Shown here: positions 1-10,150 of the stretch, in pieces
How positions within the stretch are numbered: position 1 is the first letter of the stretch
Layout of the letters: the number at the start of each line of letters is the position of its first letter
DNA from: Terfezia claveryi
Taxonomy: Eukaryota; Ascomycota; Pezizomycetes; Pezizales; Pezizaceae
Direction: 5' to 3'
Assembly (NCBI GenBank): GCA_015179025.1
Contig: WHUX01000062.1
Span: 122,001-186,000, forward strand
DNA: 64,000 nucleotides
Made by a program: the position numbers and the translations under genes
Notes under the pieces: model-generated
The model's input: the letters and a program-made list of their open reading frames with translations, nothing else
What the model was told of the DNA's origin: nothing
Database searches by the model: none

Positions 1-2656
1 TGAATGCTTCACTTCCGTACAAAAACAAAAGAATTGATTTCTCTTATTTGCTGGGAACCTATACGTTGATCATCTTATGCTGAAAAGAATTTTGCAACCA
101 ACGTACAAGTACCACCCAGACTAACAAAATAGTAACAGTCATTAGCATACCACTCCTTACGGTACCACGAATAGTAGAGCTATGTTCTGTGGGGCCGTCA
201 CCATGTGAGAAGGTCTCAATTATTCCATTATTCCAGGGACTCGATGTATCGAATTTCATGCTCACGGTGGATGCCAGTGGGAGGTGTTGGTAGATAACGG
301 GGCATCAAAAGGGCGCCTGTCAAAATTGCGCGATCCACTTAGAATGGCATCACTGTTCCCGCCGTGGGGAAGCATTGACCCTTGTCGTAAATTATCCCCC
401 CATTGAGATAGTGAGAACCGTTTCAAAGGAGCTAACGGTCCATAAAGCCAGGTCTAAGACCAGTAGCCTATACAAGGCCCAATAACGTTTGTCCATGAGT
501 CTGAAGTGAACAATACAAAGCTCTTTGCACAAGCAACACGGAATAACCCTGCTAGATCCGACCTATGAAGTCTGTTGGAGTGGTGGCGCGGGAGTGTTTC
601 ATAGTCCCCAGTTCTCTACCCCACATGGCTTTGGCTGTCATTGTTGTGAGAATCGAAAAGATTGCCCGTTGAACTTCCGTTCACATCATCGTGCACAGAT
701 CATCCGCGTTTCAGAAGTATTAAACCCCCTCCGTTGATACCTCGGAAAAACTCGTTTCGCAAGCGAGAATTGCCAGGACCAGGCGCCTGGCCCAATTTGT
801 CGGAGCCATGCGTTGAACATGAATGCGTAAGCAATGCATCCCTCGACATGTGTAAAGTTAGGTTGCCACGCGTATGGTGATGTAAATCTAGGACATTATT
901 TGCTTGCTTTTTCGTTCTAAGAAAGTATTAACACGGGTTTAATTAGGCCGCTATCACTTCAACAGGTAGGTTCTGACTTCACGGAGCAGATAACCAGTGG
1001 CTGAAGATGTCAGTGACGACAAGCCACGAAGCTGCTATCCCTTACCCTGAACCCAGTCACGCTGCAACCAAGAGGATATAGTTCAGCCACGCACCACGAA
1101 ACGATATTTGCATTGCCAGGGGGCTAGATTGAGGTGTAGTGCATATGGTATACAGCCTCGGACCGGCAGTTGACCTCATACTGCTATCCAAGATCTCAAT
1201 AAGGTTTGCGCATGGTTTGTTAGTGAGAGTTCTCGTTTGAGATCCAGCAGAGAGCTGTGACCTACGAAGATTGTGTGAAGATATTGACATATGCGAGGCT
1301 CAGGGGGGATCCAGGCACGGTCCCTGTAAAACTCTCCAGCAATCTTTCAGCCGATTTCCCCGTACCGTAAGTGTGTGACCTCTTGGTCTGTGTCTTTCAG
1401 TGTTGTGTCGGTACAGCCCAGCAGCATTAAGCTATCTGTTGGATTGCAGAAGCATATGGTGTATGCGGGTAGTCTGGTCAGTGTGCAAGGTGGATATTTT
1501 CATGATGAGGAGTAGCCTCGTTGAGGAGGCCATAACGACTTGCAGCAGTACCTCTGGGCTTGGCACAAACGACCAGCGGAAGGTTATAAGGTTAACAACA
1601 TATATCTACAGTACAGGTAATCAATCATCTATCAACAGGAATGTCGTTAATGCCCCTCAAGTATAGTCCTCACGAGGCCTCGCATATTGCAACCAGCTGC
1701 CCATCATATACCGTTGTCCCCAGTAGCCTGTCAAACCTACCTGTGTATAAAGTAGTGAGCCAAGTATCTACGTAAACGTTTACGACTACTTGAGTATTTA
1801 CAGTACTCAAGTCTAAATACATTTACATCACGGTTTTCAATATCTGGTTGGTCCGCGTACAGACTTTTAAAAATAAAAAAAGATTTCTGGCTGGTTGCAC
1901 TTGTAAACGGGAAGGACAATAGATTATTTCGTGGTACGGGGGGTTGTGCCAAGCAGACTAATTTCGTGGTCAGCCGGCCTAGATTAAAGAGGCATGGCCT
2001 CGTAATTGCTGCGTCAGCAAAGCTATAATTGGGCATGCTAAGATTTATATAGTCCGCCAGAGCAAGTCCCAAAACTTGTGTTAGCAAGCTAAATACAAGC
2101 AAGCTCCAGCTTCTGTTAAGCTGCTAGTCTGGTTGGCACAAGCCGCTCGGTGGGGGTTAAGCTGCATTGACAGGCCGATGCCACGGGCAAAGAGCTTGGA
2201 TAGGTCAAGGTCAGAACCGTCTGGCGACGTGGGCGTTGGTAGTAGCACATTTGGAGCCTCCTTCCAGCGGGAAGTGCAATTAAGGACTTCAATCAAGCAC
2301 CACAGATGATCATGCAGAATGGTTCAGGCAGCTGGATGAGGGCTATATAAAACCGTCTACTTGTCAACAGCAAAGGGCATGGAAATGGAGGAGGGAATCA
2401 AGGTGGTGGTATTGGCTGTTTAGAGTTTGCATTCTTTGGTATCGGTTTGGGCAGATCTGGAGTAAAATAAGTTTTTTTAGTGACGCGCTTAAGTAAAGCT
2501 GAGTAGATGATTTGACATTAAATATAGATCATACATACCTAGGTATTTGGCGGTATTTATCATGCTCGAGCCATTTTTAAATGCGAATTCTTGAGAGGCA
2601 TCGATGCTTGAACGAAATAATTAATTTATTATTAAATATCCCTACTCTTTCCATTT
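1..2656. other. Gene-poor, repeat-like stretch at left edge
   Basis: I see no convincing gene. The open frames here are short, lack splice partners and resemble no family I recognise. One 68-codon frame on the minus strand (59-265) has a hydrophobic stretch but nothing else to support it. The stretch contains a likely small inverted-repeat element (1940-2144), listed separately. Confidence 0.6.
1940..2144. repeat. Candidate ~200-bp MITE with TGTGCCAA(C/G)CAGACTA ends
   Basis: The left end (1940-1960) reads GGGGTTGTGCCAAGCAGACTA-like, and the right end (2125-2144) is its near-perfect inverted copy, TAGTCTGGTTGGCACAAGCC. The ends face each other as transposon terminal repeats should, about 205 bp apart. 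The same end sequence recurs at about ten places in the window. I could not find a clear target-site duplication, so this could be two independent copies of a dispersed motif. Confidence 0.45.
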
Positions 2657-2925
2657 TGTTGGAATAATACTTATGGGTGTCTTGATGAACTATGATCTTG
2701 GCATTCTCGTTCTTTGTTGTCTTTGTTTTCCTTGACAGAACTGCCGTCCTTTGTCTATTCTGTTGCTATTGTTCTGACGCTGTTCTTTATTACAGTGGCC
2801 TATTTAACCCACTCTGAAAGTCCTCTCTGTATTATGAGATTAAATATTTGCAAGCAAGTACTGTAATACAGCCCAAGGAACCATCCGTCATTTATGCCCC
2901 GCTCATTCCCTGTGACATTTCCGCA
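2657..2925 (+). repeat. 5' LTR of copia element
   Basis: It is 269 bp long and aligns by eye with the right LTR over shared blocks: TGTTGGAATA, ACTATGATCTT, AACTGCCGTCCTTTGTCT, CTCTGTATTATGAGATTAA and GGAACCATCCGTCA. It has a single copy of the GGGTGTCTTGA motif that is expanded in the right LTR. Confidence 0.85.
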
Positions 2926-2932
2926 AAACTCA

Positions 2933-4100
2933 CATTAGCGGCCGTATTGGATTGGGAAATCATGCAGTTGGATATTTAAACTGCCATCCTATATGGTACA
3001 CTTCAAGAAGAGATATATATGGTATTACCTGAAGGGTTTGATATTGAAGGGAAGGTTTGCCTTTTGAAAAGTCTATATATGGTTCTCGAGCTTGGTATCA
3101 AGATAATTGACGAATATCTATGTGGAATTCTAGGCTTTATAAAGTCAACAGCTGAGTCAAACCTTTATATTCTACCAGCTTATCAGCTATATCTTATTCT
3201 TTATGTGGATGATATCTTACTCTTCTGTTATAGTCAAGCTAGAGCTTAAGATATACGAGACAAACTATTTCGGAAATATCAATTCACCATACAGACTACA
3301 TTGAAGACATACTTTGGGAGCAAGGCATGAGCTTATGGAATCGCAACGGAACCCACAATACATCTTCTATCACTGGATTCAAGTTCATTAGATACCAACA
3401 AGTCGCTGGATTCAAGTTCTTCAGACACCAATAAAAAGACTTACCAATTACTTATTGGAAAGCTCATGTATACCATTATTGGCTCACGACCACATCTTGC
3501 TTTTGCCACAACAGTTCTAGCAAAATTTGCTGCTGCTCCTACAAATCAATAATATATGGGAGTATGCAAGCGGGTTTTAAGATATCTGAAAGGCACAACT
3601 TCTATATTCTAATAAGTCATCTGTATTGGCTATACAGACTTAGACTACGGTTGAGATAAAAGCAAGCGAAAATCTGCATCTGGTTATGTGTTCAACTTTC
3701 GCTTGAGTAGCTATTAGCTGGAAGTCCCGCCAGCAATCCATTGTTGCTCTCTTTACAACTGAAATGGAATATATAGCTGCAACTGAACCTTGTAAGGAGC
3801 TTATTTGGGTTAAACCGCCTACTGTAAGATCTTTCAATTCCACGGCTTCTCAATGAAATTACACCTGGACCTCCTCTCCTATACATTGATAATGAAGCTG
3901 CTCTCGCACCTGCTAAAATCCTATACATCATAACCGCACCAAGCACATTGATATCTGTTTCCAAAATATTAGATCAGAGGGTGAAGCGGGATCCATTAAT
4001 CTTCAATTTATCAGTACAAAAGATAATTTGGCGGACATTTTAACCAAGGCTTTACCGGGAGCTACTTTTGAAGGACACCGAACAGGAATGGGAGTTTCTA
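2933..4100 (+). pseudogene. Copia pol remnant (RT and RNase H)
   Basis: Translation in several frames gives copia landmarks. An RT block reads EEIYMVLPEGF (around 3010-3045). The catalytic box LYVDDILLF lies near 3200-3225. RNase H and C-terminal blocks follow (SGYVF near 3680, a TTEMEYIAATEPCKELIW-like stretch near 3757-3810, and DNLADILTKALPGA near 4022-4062). Stops and frameshifts interrupt every block, so no functional enzyme can be made. Everything N-terminal to RT is missing. Confidence 0.85.
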
Positions 4101-4276
4101 TTATTTCTACCTAATATTCTGGCACTGTTTTGTCCTAATTTTTTTCCCACCCGGTTTTTTAGGTTTTAATGAGCTAGTTGTCTATACGCTTGGTTCTAAC
4201 CATTTTTTTTTTGTATGCCCTTGCAACTGTGTTGATAGTATGCAGAGCAAGGTGGTGTTGGAATATTAGTTACGGC

Positions 4277-4354
4277 GGGTGTCTTGAACGGGTGTCTTGA
4301 ACGGGTGTCTTGAACGAGTGTCTTGAACAAGTGTCTTGAATGAGTGTCTTGAAC
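4277..4354 (+). repeat. 13-bp minisatellite x6 inside the LTR
   Basis: Six head-to-tail units of GGGTGTCTTGAAC fill exactly 78 bp. The first three are identical and the last three differ by one to three G-to-A or C-to-T type changes. The partner LTR has only one unit, so the array arose after or during insertion of this copy. Confidence 0.95.
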
Positions 4355-4572
4355 TATGATCTTAGGATTGTCCAACACCTCGTTGTTTGTTGTCTTTGAT
4401 CTGCTTGACAAGAACTGCCGTCCTTTGTCTCTACTGTCGCTATTGTTTTTGATGCTGTTCTTTGTAACAGTGGTCTATTTAAACCATCCAAAACCTCCTC
4501 TCTGTATTATGAGATTAATATGCAAGCAAGTACATACTGCAATGCAGCCACAAGGAACCATCCGTCACTTAT

Positions 4573-4614
4573 TCCTCATGGCCCCCCTAATGGGGCCGCG
4601 TAGGAGTAACAAGT

Positions 4615-4645
<31 letters not shown>

Positions 4646-4647
4646 TT
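4573..4647 (+). mobile_element. 5'-truncated LINE tail nested in the 3' LTR
   Basis: About 75 bp reading TCCTCATGGCCCCCCTAATG, then GGGGCCGC, TAGGAGTAAC and a long A run. The 10-bp sequence CGTCACTTAT is duplicated on both sides (4563-4572 and 4648-4657). This is the signature of target-primed insertion of a heavily 5'-truncated non-LTR element. The same tail occurs at 57650-57713 and 62420-62493. Confidence 0.85.
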
Positions 4648-4692
4648 CGTCACTTATGCCCCGTTCATTCCCTGTAACATTTCTACACATTT

Positions 4693-5676
4693 CACTCTGA
4701 GGTGAAGTCATAGGTACTACCTGAGAGAAAGGGGTCATGCCAACAAACTTGGAAAAATATCTTTTGTTGGATGTTGACGGTCAGGTAGCAGATGCGGTTG
4801 CCGTCACAAGAATGTGGCGTTAATGAATAGAGGTCTGAATAGACGCCACGTCGTGTAACAAACTTACCCTCAAACCTTTATCAAACTTCACCTCAGACAC
4901 CATTTTCACTGTTTGAAATCAAACTTCACTCCTATCCACTCCTCCGAGTGGGACGTTTAATCATAGTGAACTTCTAAGAACTTCTATTAACTGCACACCC
5001 GATTTCCCAGGGATCTAACACTGTTTCAACTGATTTTGGTGACCTCATGAGTGTGAGATGCACTTGAATGCTTGCACACCTAGATAGAATTTGGAGTAGG
5101 AGTAGCAAGAGATTCAAAGGATGCGTCTAAAAGCCTGTCCAACAAAAAATTTAAAATCATGGAAAATATTCCCCGGCGTCTTCGTTTTGAACTTCCTAAC
5201 CATCTTCACTCGCGCTGGAAGCCTATTCTTTTCCGGCCTACGGTATATGCACATATCCCCAATCAGCTGATGACATTTTACGCTGCAGAGATTTGGAGGA
5301 GTGTCCAATCGCACTGCTGTGTGCCGAGTTCTTTCAAGAACACTCCGGAAAAGGGGTGCTGGACAATTGGGATAATATACTTCAAATATGTGATCGGATG
5401 ACACTGTTATGGGATTGGTCTAGTTCCAGGCAGTCCAATAAAAGAACAAACTATACATACCAATCTTCCTTACAGTCTTAGACTGACAGTGCCCCTTCTC
5501 CTATTGATATATGTGACGTTGCTGCCCGCTGGACTCGGGTTCCCTACCTACTATACCTCCTCATCTCTAAAAACACTTCTCCTTCCTCTTTACTTTCTGT
5601 TTCATTCAAGAATATAACTCTAAGAAGCAGAAACTTCTTTTTTGTCTTTACTAGGCTATCGACATACATCTTCAAT
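4693..5676. other. Intergenic, upstream of the pheromone receptor
   Basis: I found no gene. A degenerate copy of the dispersed GTGCCAACCAGACTA motif lies at 4730-4750. The last 150 bp before the receptor start are C/T-rich, as fungal promoters and leaders often are. Confidence 0.55.
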
Positions 5677-7287
5677 ATGTATTCCGAGTTAGCCCTATAC
5701 AAGACCCTTTCTGGGTTGGCCGTTGCAGCATCAATTCTGCCGCTGATATGGCATGTCAAAACAAAAAACATACCTGCCATCTGCCTGATCATGTGGATTG
5801 GCATGTTCAACACAATCAGCTTTTTGAATGCTTTTATTTGGAGTGGAGACATCTTCAAAGCATGGGACGGAAAAGTCTTCTGTGACATTGAGATTAAGTT
5901 TATTATTGCTGCCATGACAGGAGAGATGGGGTCCATCGCCGCCTGTGCAAGGAATCTTGCCAATATCATGAGAGATGATTTACCTGTTGTGAAGACCCGG
6001 GCGGAGAAAAGAAGGCAGTTAATCATAGATTTGTTGTTCTGCTTTGGGGTCCCGGTCTGGATGATGTCGATTCATTATGTGATCCAGCCGGGCAGATATT
6101 GGCTCATCGAGGTTATAGGATGTACACCAACTGTGGATAATTCATGGCCGAGTATTGTGCTAGTTTTTATTTGGCCTCCAATAAGTGCTCTCGCGGCTAC
6201 GTACTTTTGCAGTGAGTTTTTCCATTCCTCTCATTGAATGGTCACCAGTCCTAAGCTGAGATATATTCCCAGTCCTTGTTTTCATTCGTCTCCGCCGGTA
6301 TCAAAATGAGTTTGACAATATTCTCTCCAATTCCACGAATAAGACTACGAAATCCCGGTTCTTACGTTTATACATTTACTGTTCTGGTCTCATACTCTTC
6401 CTCCTTCCAACTACCTTCTATACCTTTTATCGTGAACTGAATGTCGAGCGCTTGCCTTATGACTGGAAACTCATCCATGACCCAGTAATGTGGGCTGATA
6501 TCTACAGGATTCCGACGAATGGGAAAGTGGCATTCGATAAGTGGATGATTATTGGGGCAGGTCTTCTGTTATTCTTGTTCTTTGGGTTTGGGCAAGATGC
6601 AAATACCATGTATAAGGACTGGATAGTGAAGGCCGGCCTGGGCAAATACTGGGAGAGGATGCGAAAGAACAAAAAAGAAGAAGCAAGAAAGCGACATTTC
6701 GTGAATGACTGGAGCGGCAATACGAAGAAGGAGAAAATCATAACCTCTGGAATCATGGGTTTGGCGGAGTTGAATTCCCTTGGTGATGATGATGATGAGT
6801 AAGTTTTTTTCAAAACACATATTAACAATTGAACTCAGCCTTTACTGATTCGGTTTCTAGCCCTGAAATTTCAACAATCTACATTGCGGAATGCTCAGGC
6901 AACTGGAAACAGAGTGGTCAAAAATCCCCTCCCTCAAACTCCGCCACTCCACAAACTCGATTGAAGAGCCCCGGCAGCCCCCCTCCTCCGTTGGTGAACT
7001 TAGATGAAATCACCCATATGCACACGTCAAACTCTTTAGCCAATGATTTTGAGTTTCAGTCAACACCGGCCGGAAATGGGGCCGCGCAGGGTGACAAAAT
7101 GCCACGTTCATGCACGATGCATGAAGATGGTGTGGAACATCACGCGAATGAGAAGCCAGGTGGTGCATCCTCCTGTCAACGGCAAGTGGGAAATCTCCGG
7201 AAAGGGAAGGCTAAAGCCGATGGCGCCTCAACCTCAGAGTCTTCGTCGATCATGGTTGAGACGGAAGTAAGAGTAGTATGTACTTGA
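5677..7287 (+). CDS. ste3: STE3-class (a-factor type) pheromone G-protein-coupled receptor
   Basis: A plasma-membrane receptor for the lipid-modified mating pheromone, expected to signal through the heterotrimeric G protein and MAP kinase pathway. The exons are 5677-6211, 6273-6798 and 6861-7287 (495 aa). Both introns are about 61 bp with GTGAGT or GTAAGT donors. The first two exons carry about seven hydrophobic segments, STE3-type loops (an LRRYQNEF-like third loop after segment five) and a charged post-TM7 region. The last exon gives a soluble Ser/Pro-rich tail of about 140 residues after an Asp run. If the second intron were retained, translation would stop after DDDDE with a shorter tail; both forms are possible. 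No mating-type gene is in the window. Confidence 0.9.
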
Positions 7288-8655
7288 GAAAGTTAATTTA
7301 TTACGGTAAATTCCTGTTTCGTCGGGTTGAAGCTTTGTACTGTTAGTTATGGGTTGTGGGTTGCTGCTGTCATGTATGTATGCTGCGCTGTCCCGTGTGT
7401 ATGTACATATATGCGGTTACCCTGAAGTATCAGGTCAGATTTGCAGAAGTTCTTTTATCTTGTTCTCGATTTAACAAGTAGCTTGTTCCATCCCATTTCA
7501 CTACTCTCATAATAGAAGGATCAAACCTTTAAACCCCCTTTTTCCCTTTTATTCTTAGTTATTAACCTTAATCAATCTCTAGTCTTTGTTTTGTTGCTGT
7601 CCACTAGCCGATTGTGCCAACCAGACTAATTTAATAAAATCACAGCGACAATCGGCAAAAGCGAGTGTTTTCTTTAGAAAAACACAAAAGTAAATAATTC
7701 TTGATCTGAATTAGCATCCACATTTCGAATTACCAAATACATTGTTTATCCAGTAAAGAAGCTGTTTATATCAGAAGAACTCAGCCTAATTGCTGAAATA
7801 CTAAGGGCTAATTGCTGAAATACTAAGGGATTCGGGATTAGGTAGACGCGGCTCAGTCGGCCTGCAAGTAAAACCCATATCCATATCTCCTCTTGGGTGC
7901 CAGGTACCTATATATCGGTAACAAAAGCCGCCGTTCTGGGGCCAGGGTAAAGTAGATAGAGGCTTTAGTCTGGTATAGAAGATACCTTCATTGCCTATTG
8001 CCTAAAAGATAGATAAAGCTTGATCTTCTATCCAAGGGGTGATGCCAACCAGACTATCGTAACTCCTAGGCGCACACGAGTACTGAGTTTTTATTATTAT
8101 TATTCTTAAGAAAAACTCGGAACTGTAAAGCCGCCCACAGGGGCTCAATTTGTGTGCATTTTATTCGACTGCTCACTCAACTTCATCTCATGATAATGAG
8201 ATTAGGGTGGTGTGACTCACTAGAACTCAGGGTAACCCAAACTATATTCTGAAGCAATACAAATGTATGCATAACGTTACATCTCCTTTTCTGAGAAAGT
8301 CGAATGTTACATATATATTGCTAGAGCAAGATGCAAGTCTATCATCTAGGGCATATAATGCAGCCCCCTGGCCATGGCCATACAGAGCGCAACAAGCTAT
8401 CTACAATCCCCACCACTAACATTATGCAGATCATTGTACCGAGGGGTTGTGCCAACCAGACTACTGTGCCATATAAATCAGAATTCTAGTTGTAGAGGTC
8501 CAGAAAACCCCTTTCCAGGTGTAATAAGATCGATTCATGAACAACATGCAAAATAACTCCCCTTTTCTCATTTCTTTGTTTATCCTGCCCACCATTCGCC
8601 CCCAAACACTCCCCTTTCCAAACCTTCTCCCCACATCATCACCCCAACCCCCCTC
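7288..8655. other. Intergenic with three copies of a dispersed motif
   Basis: I see no gene. The motif TTGTGCCAACCAGACTA occurs at 7612-7628, as a variant at 8035-8056, and at 8442-8461, all in the same orientation and about 410 bp apart. Sequence between the copies is not similar by eye. A TTACCCTGAA motif lies at 7417-7426. Confidence 0.6.
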
Positions 8656-9238
8656 TTACTTCTCTGGAATCTCCCATCTATTCCACCCCCACCACCTCCT
8701 CCTCACCCTCGCGCCGAGGCCCCGTCCAAGAAACCTCGCACGACTATTCCACGCCCTCCACCCCGCCATCCCCAGACTAAAAACCATGCCCTGCACAAGA
8801 GGAAACACAACCTGATCTCTAATCGTAATCAAGAATATCCTCCACGAATCTCCATTCGCAGAGCCTATACTCGCTAGATAGCTCTGCTCGAATCTGAGGT
8901 CAGGTAGGGGGGGGAGATGTGCACGGCGATGGCCGTGGGAGGGGTCGTGGTGACGGTGGAGGATGGATGAGGAGATGGATGCTGTTTCTTCGGCGTCGGC
9001 ACCGGTTTCGGAATCGAGGTCGGAGTGGTCGATGTCATGGGTGGATTTGTGTTTTTTGAGGGGTGGGGGGGGAGTGGTGGAGCGGGAGAGGTCGGTGTGG
9101 TGACGTTTAGAGTCGAGGGACGAGGAGGGGTTTCTACAAGGCAAAAATGATTAACCCAATAAGCCCCTAAATGTGTTATCAGGCCCAAACATCGACTGGG
9201 TAAACTTACAGATGTGAATCCTGCACCACAGACTCCAT
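8656..9238 (-). CDS. Small fungal membrane protein, DUF1770-like
   Basis: Exons 9238-9210 and 9133-8656 give 168 aa. The intron has a GTAAGT donor and a CCTTGTAG acceptor and restores frame. The N-terminal half is Ser/Pro/His-rich and acidic. The C-terminal part has LPPLPDLRFEQSYLAS, then SWRIFLITIRDQVVFPLVQG and a hydrophobic segment ending in GWRAWN, then a basic tail. From memory this pattern belongs to the fungus-specific DUF1770 family of unknown function. The frame stays open upstream of the chosen ATG (through a PTIAESTPIF stretch), so a further 5' exon is possible. No function is proposed. Confidence 0.6.
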
Positions 9239-10150
9239 CGCAAATATCGGTGTAGACTCCGCTATCGTTGGGCCTTGAAATACTATGGTTTATTTCCCTC
9301 TAATGCCTTCCCTCCTCACTTCTAGGTGTTTGATCTACTGATGCCGGTGGAGAATGCCGCTTGCTCCTTTAGCGGCGGGTGCTACCAGGTGACAAGGCCC
9401 TTCAGCATCACGTGCTACAGGGGAAAAATAACAACTAACCAATATTCTCTGGTGGCTGCAATCGTTTTGGAACGATGGGAGGTTGGGTGCTCTCCTTGTT
9501 CTCCGCCTGTCCTTAGATTGCAGCAATTGATAATGGGAAATCTAATTCCTTTCCACTTTCGCTGTAAAATGCAAGTATCGAGATATATAATATGTGGATG
9601 ACTTCAGCCAGTTAAAGCTCGCCGCTGTTCCAATATAGTAGGCTACAAATCTCACCTGACCGACTTGCATTGCTTCTATGTATCCGGTCTAAGAAAAGTA
9701 TTCTGAAATCTAGTCGCACAACTACACATTTTGAACAAGTGCTCCATCCACACAGCCAAAATTGAAAGCTTAATAGAGATTACCGAATTAATCATGCCTT
9801 TACACATAGAATGAGTTTGTAAACAGTAACACCTAGACCCCTTGTTTCCTAACTTATCGTTTCGTTCTGCTTCCAACTTCAACAGACCGTAACAATATAA
9901 CTGTCTCCTTTCATCAATACCCGGCGATATAACGGCAAAACTAGGTACAAATAAAGAAAAAAAAATTGGCACGTCAGTGAGAAAGAGCAGAAATAACACA
10001 AACCGAGATACTTGAAGGGTCCCAATAAAGTAGGGCTTGGGGAAACTAAAAGAAAGGATTTCCAGTATAAACCAGGAAATGTGTGTGCATAGACATATGC
10101 GAAAGTAAATGAAATGTAGTGCATATGAGTGAAAAGTTTTGTCACGTGAT
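9239..10150. other. Intergenic between two minus-strand genes
   Basis: I see no gene and no recognisable repeat. The part nearest 10150 is probably the 3' untranslated region of the TM198-like gene. Confidence 0.5.

Larger units (their letters stand above)
2657..4687 (+). mobile_element. Internally deleted, decayed Ty1/copia LTR retrotransposon
   Basis: Two long terminal repeats, both starting TGTTGGAATA and ending in CA, bound the element. The 5-bp sequence CATTT lies immediately before it (2652-2656) and immediately after it (4688-4692), as a target-site duplication should. Between the LTRs only the C-terminal part of pol survives (reverse transcriptase and RNase H pieces with many stops). 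The gag, protease and integrase regions are gone, since RT-like sequence starts within about 10 bp of the left LTR. The element is dead. The right LTR is longer because it carries a tandem repeat expansion and a nested LINE tail. Confidence 0.88.
4256..4687 (+). repeat. 3' LTR of copia element, with insertions
   Basis: It starts TGTTGGAATA and ends ACATTTCTACA just before the CATTT duplication. It is 432 bp against 269 bp for its partner. The difference comes mainly from six 13-bp repeats (4277-4354) and a poly(A) retroposon insert (4573-4647). Confidence 0.85.

Noticed and set aside
59..265. 68-codon minus-strand frame with a hydrophobic segment
   Set aside because: Too short to trust near the window edge, and no family or splice partner.
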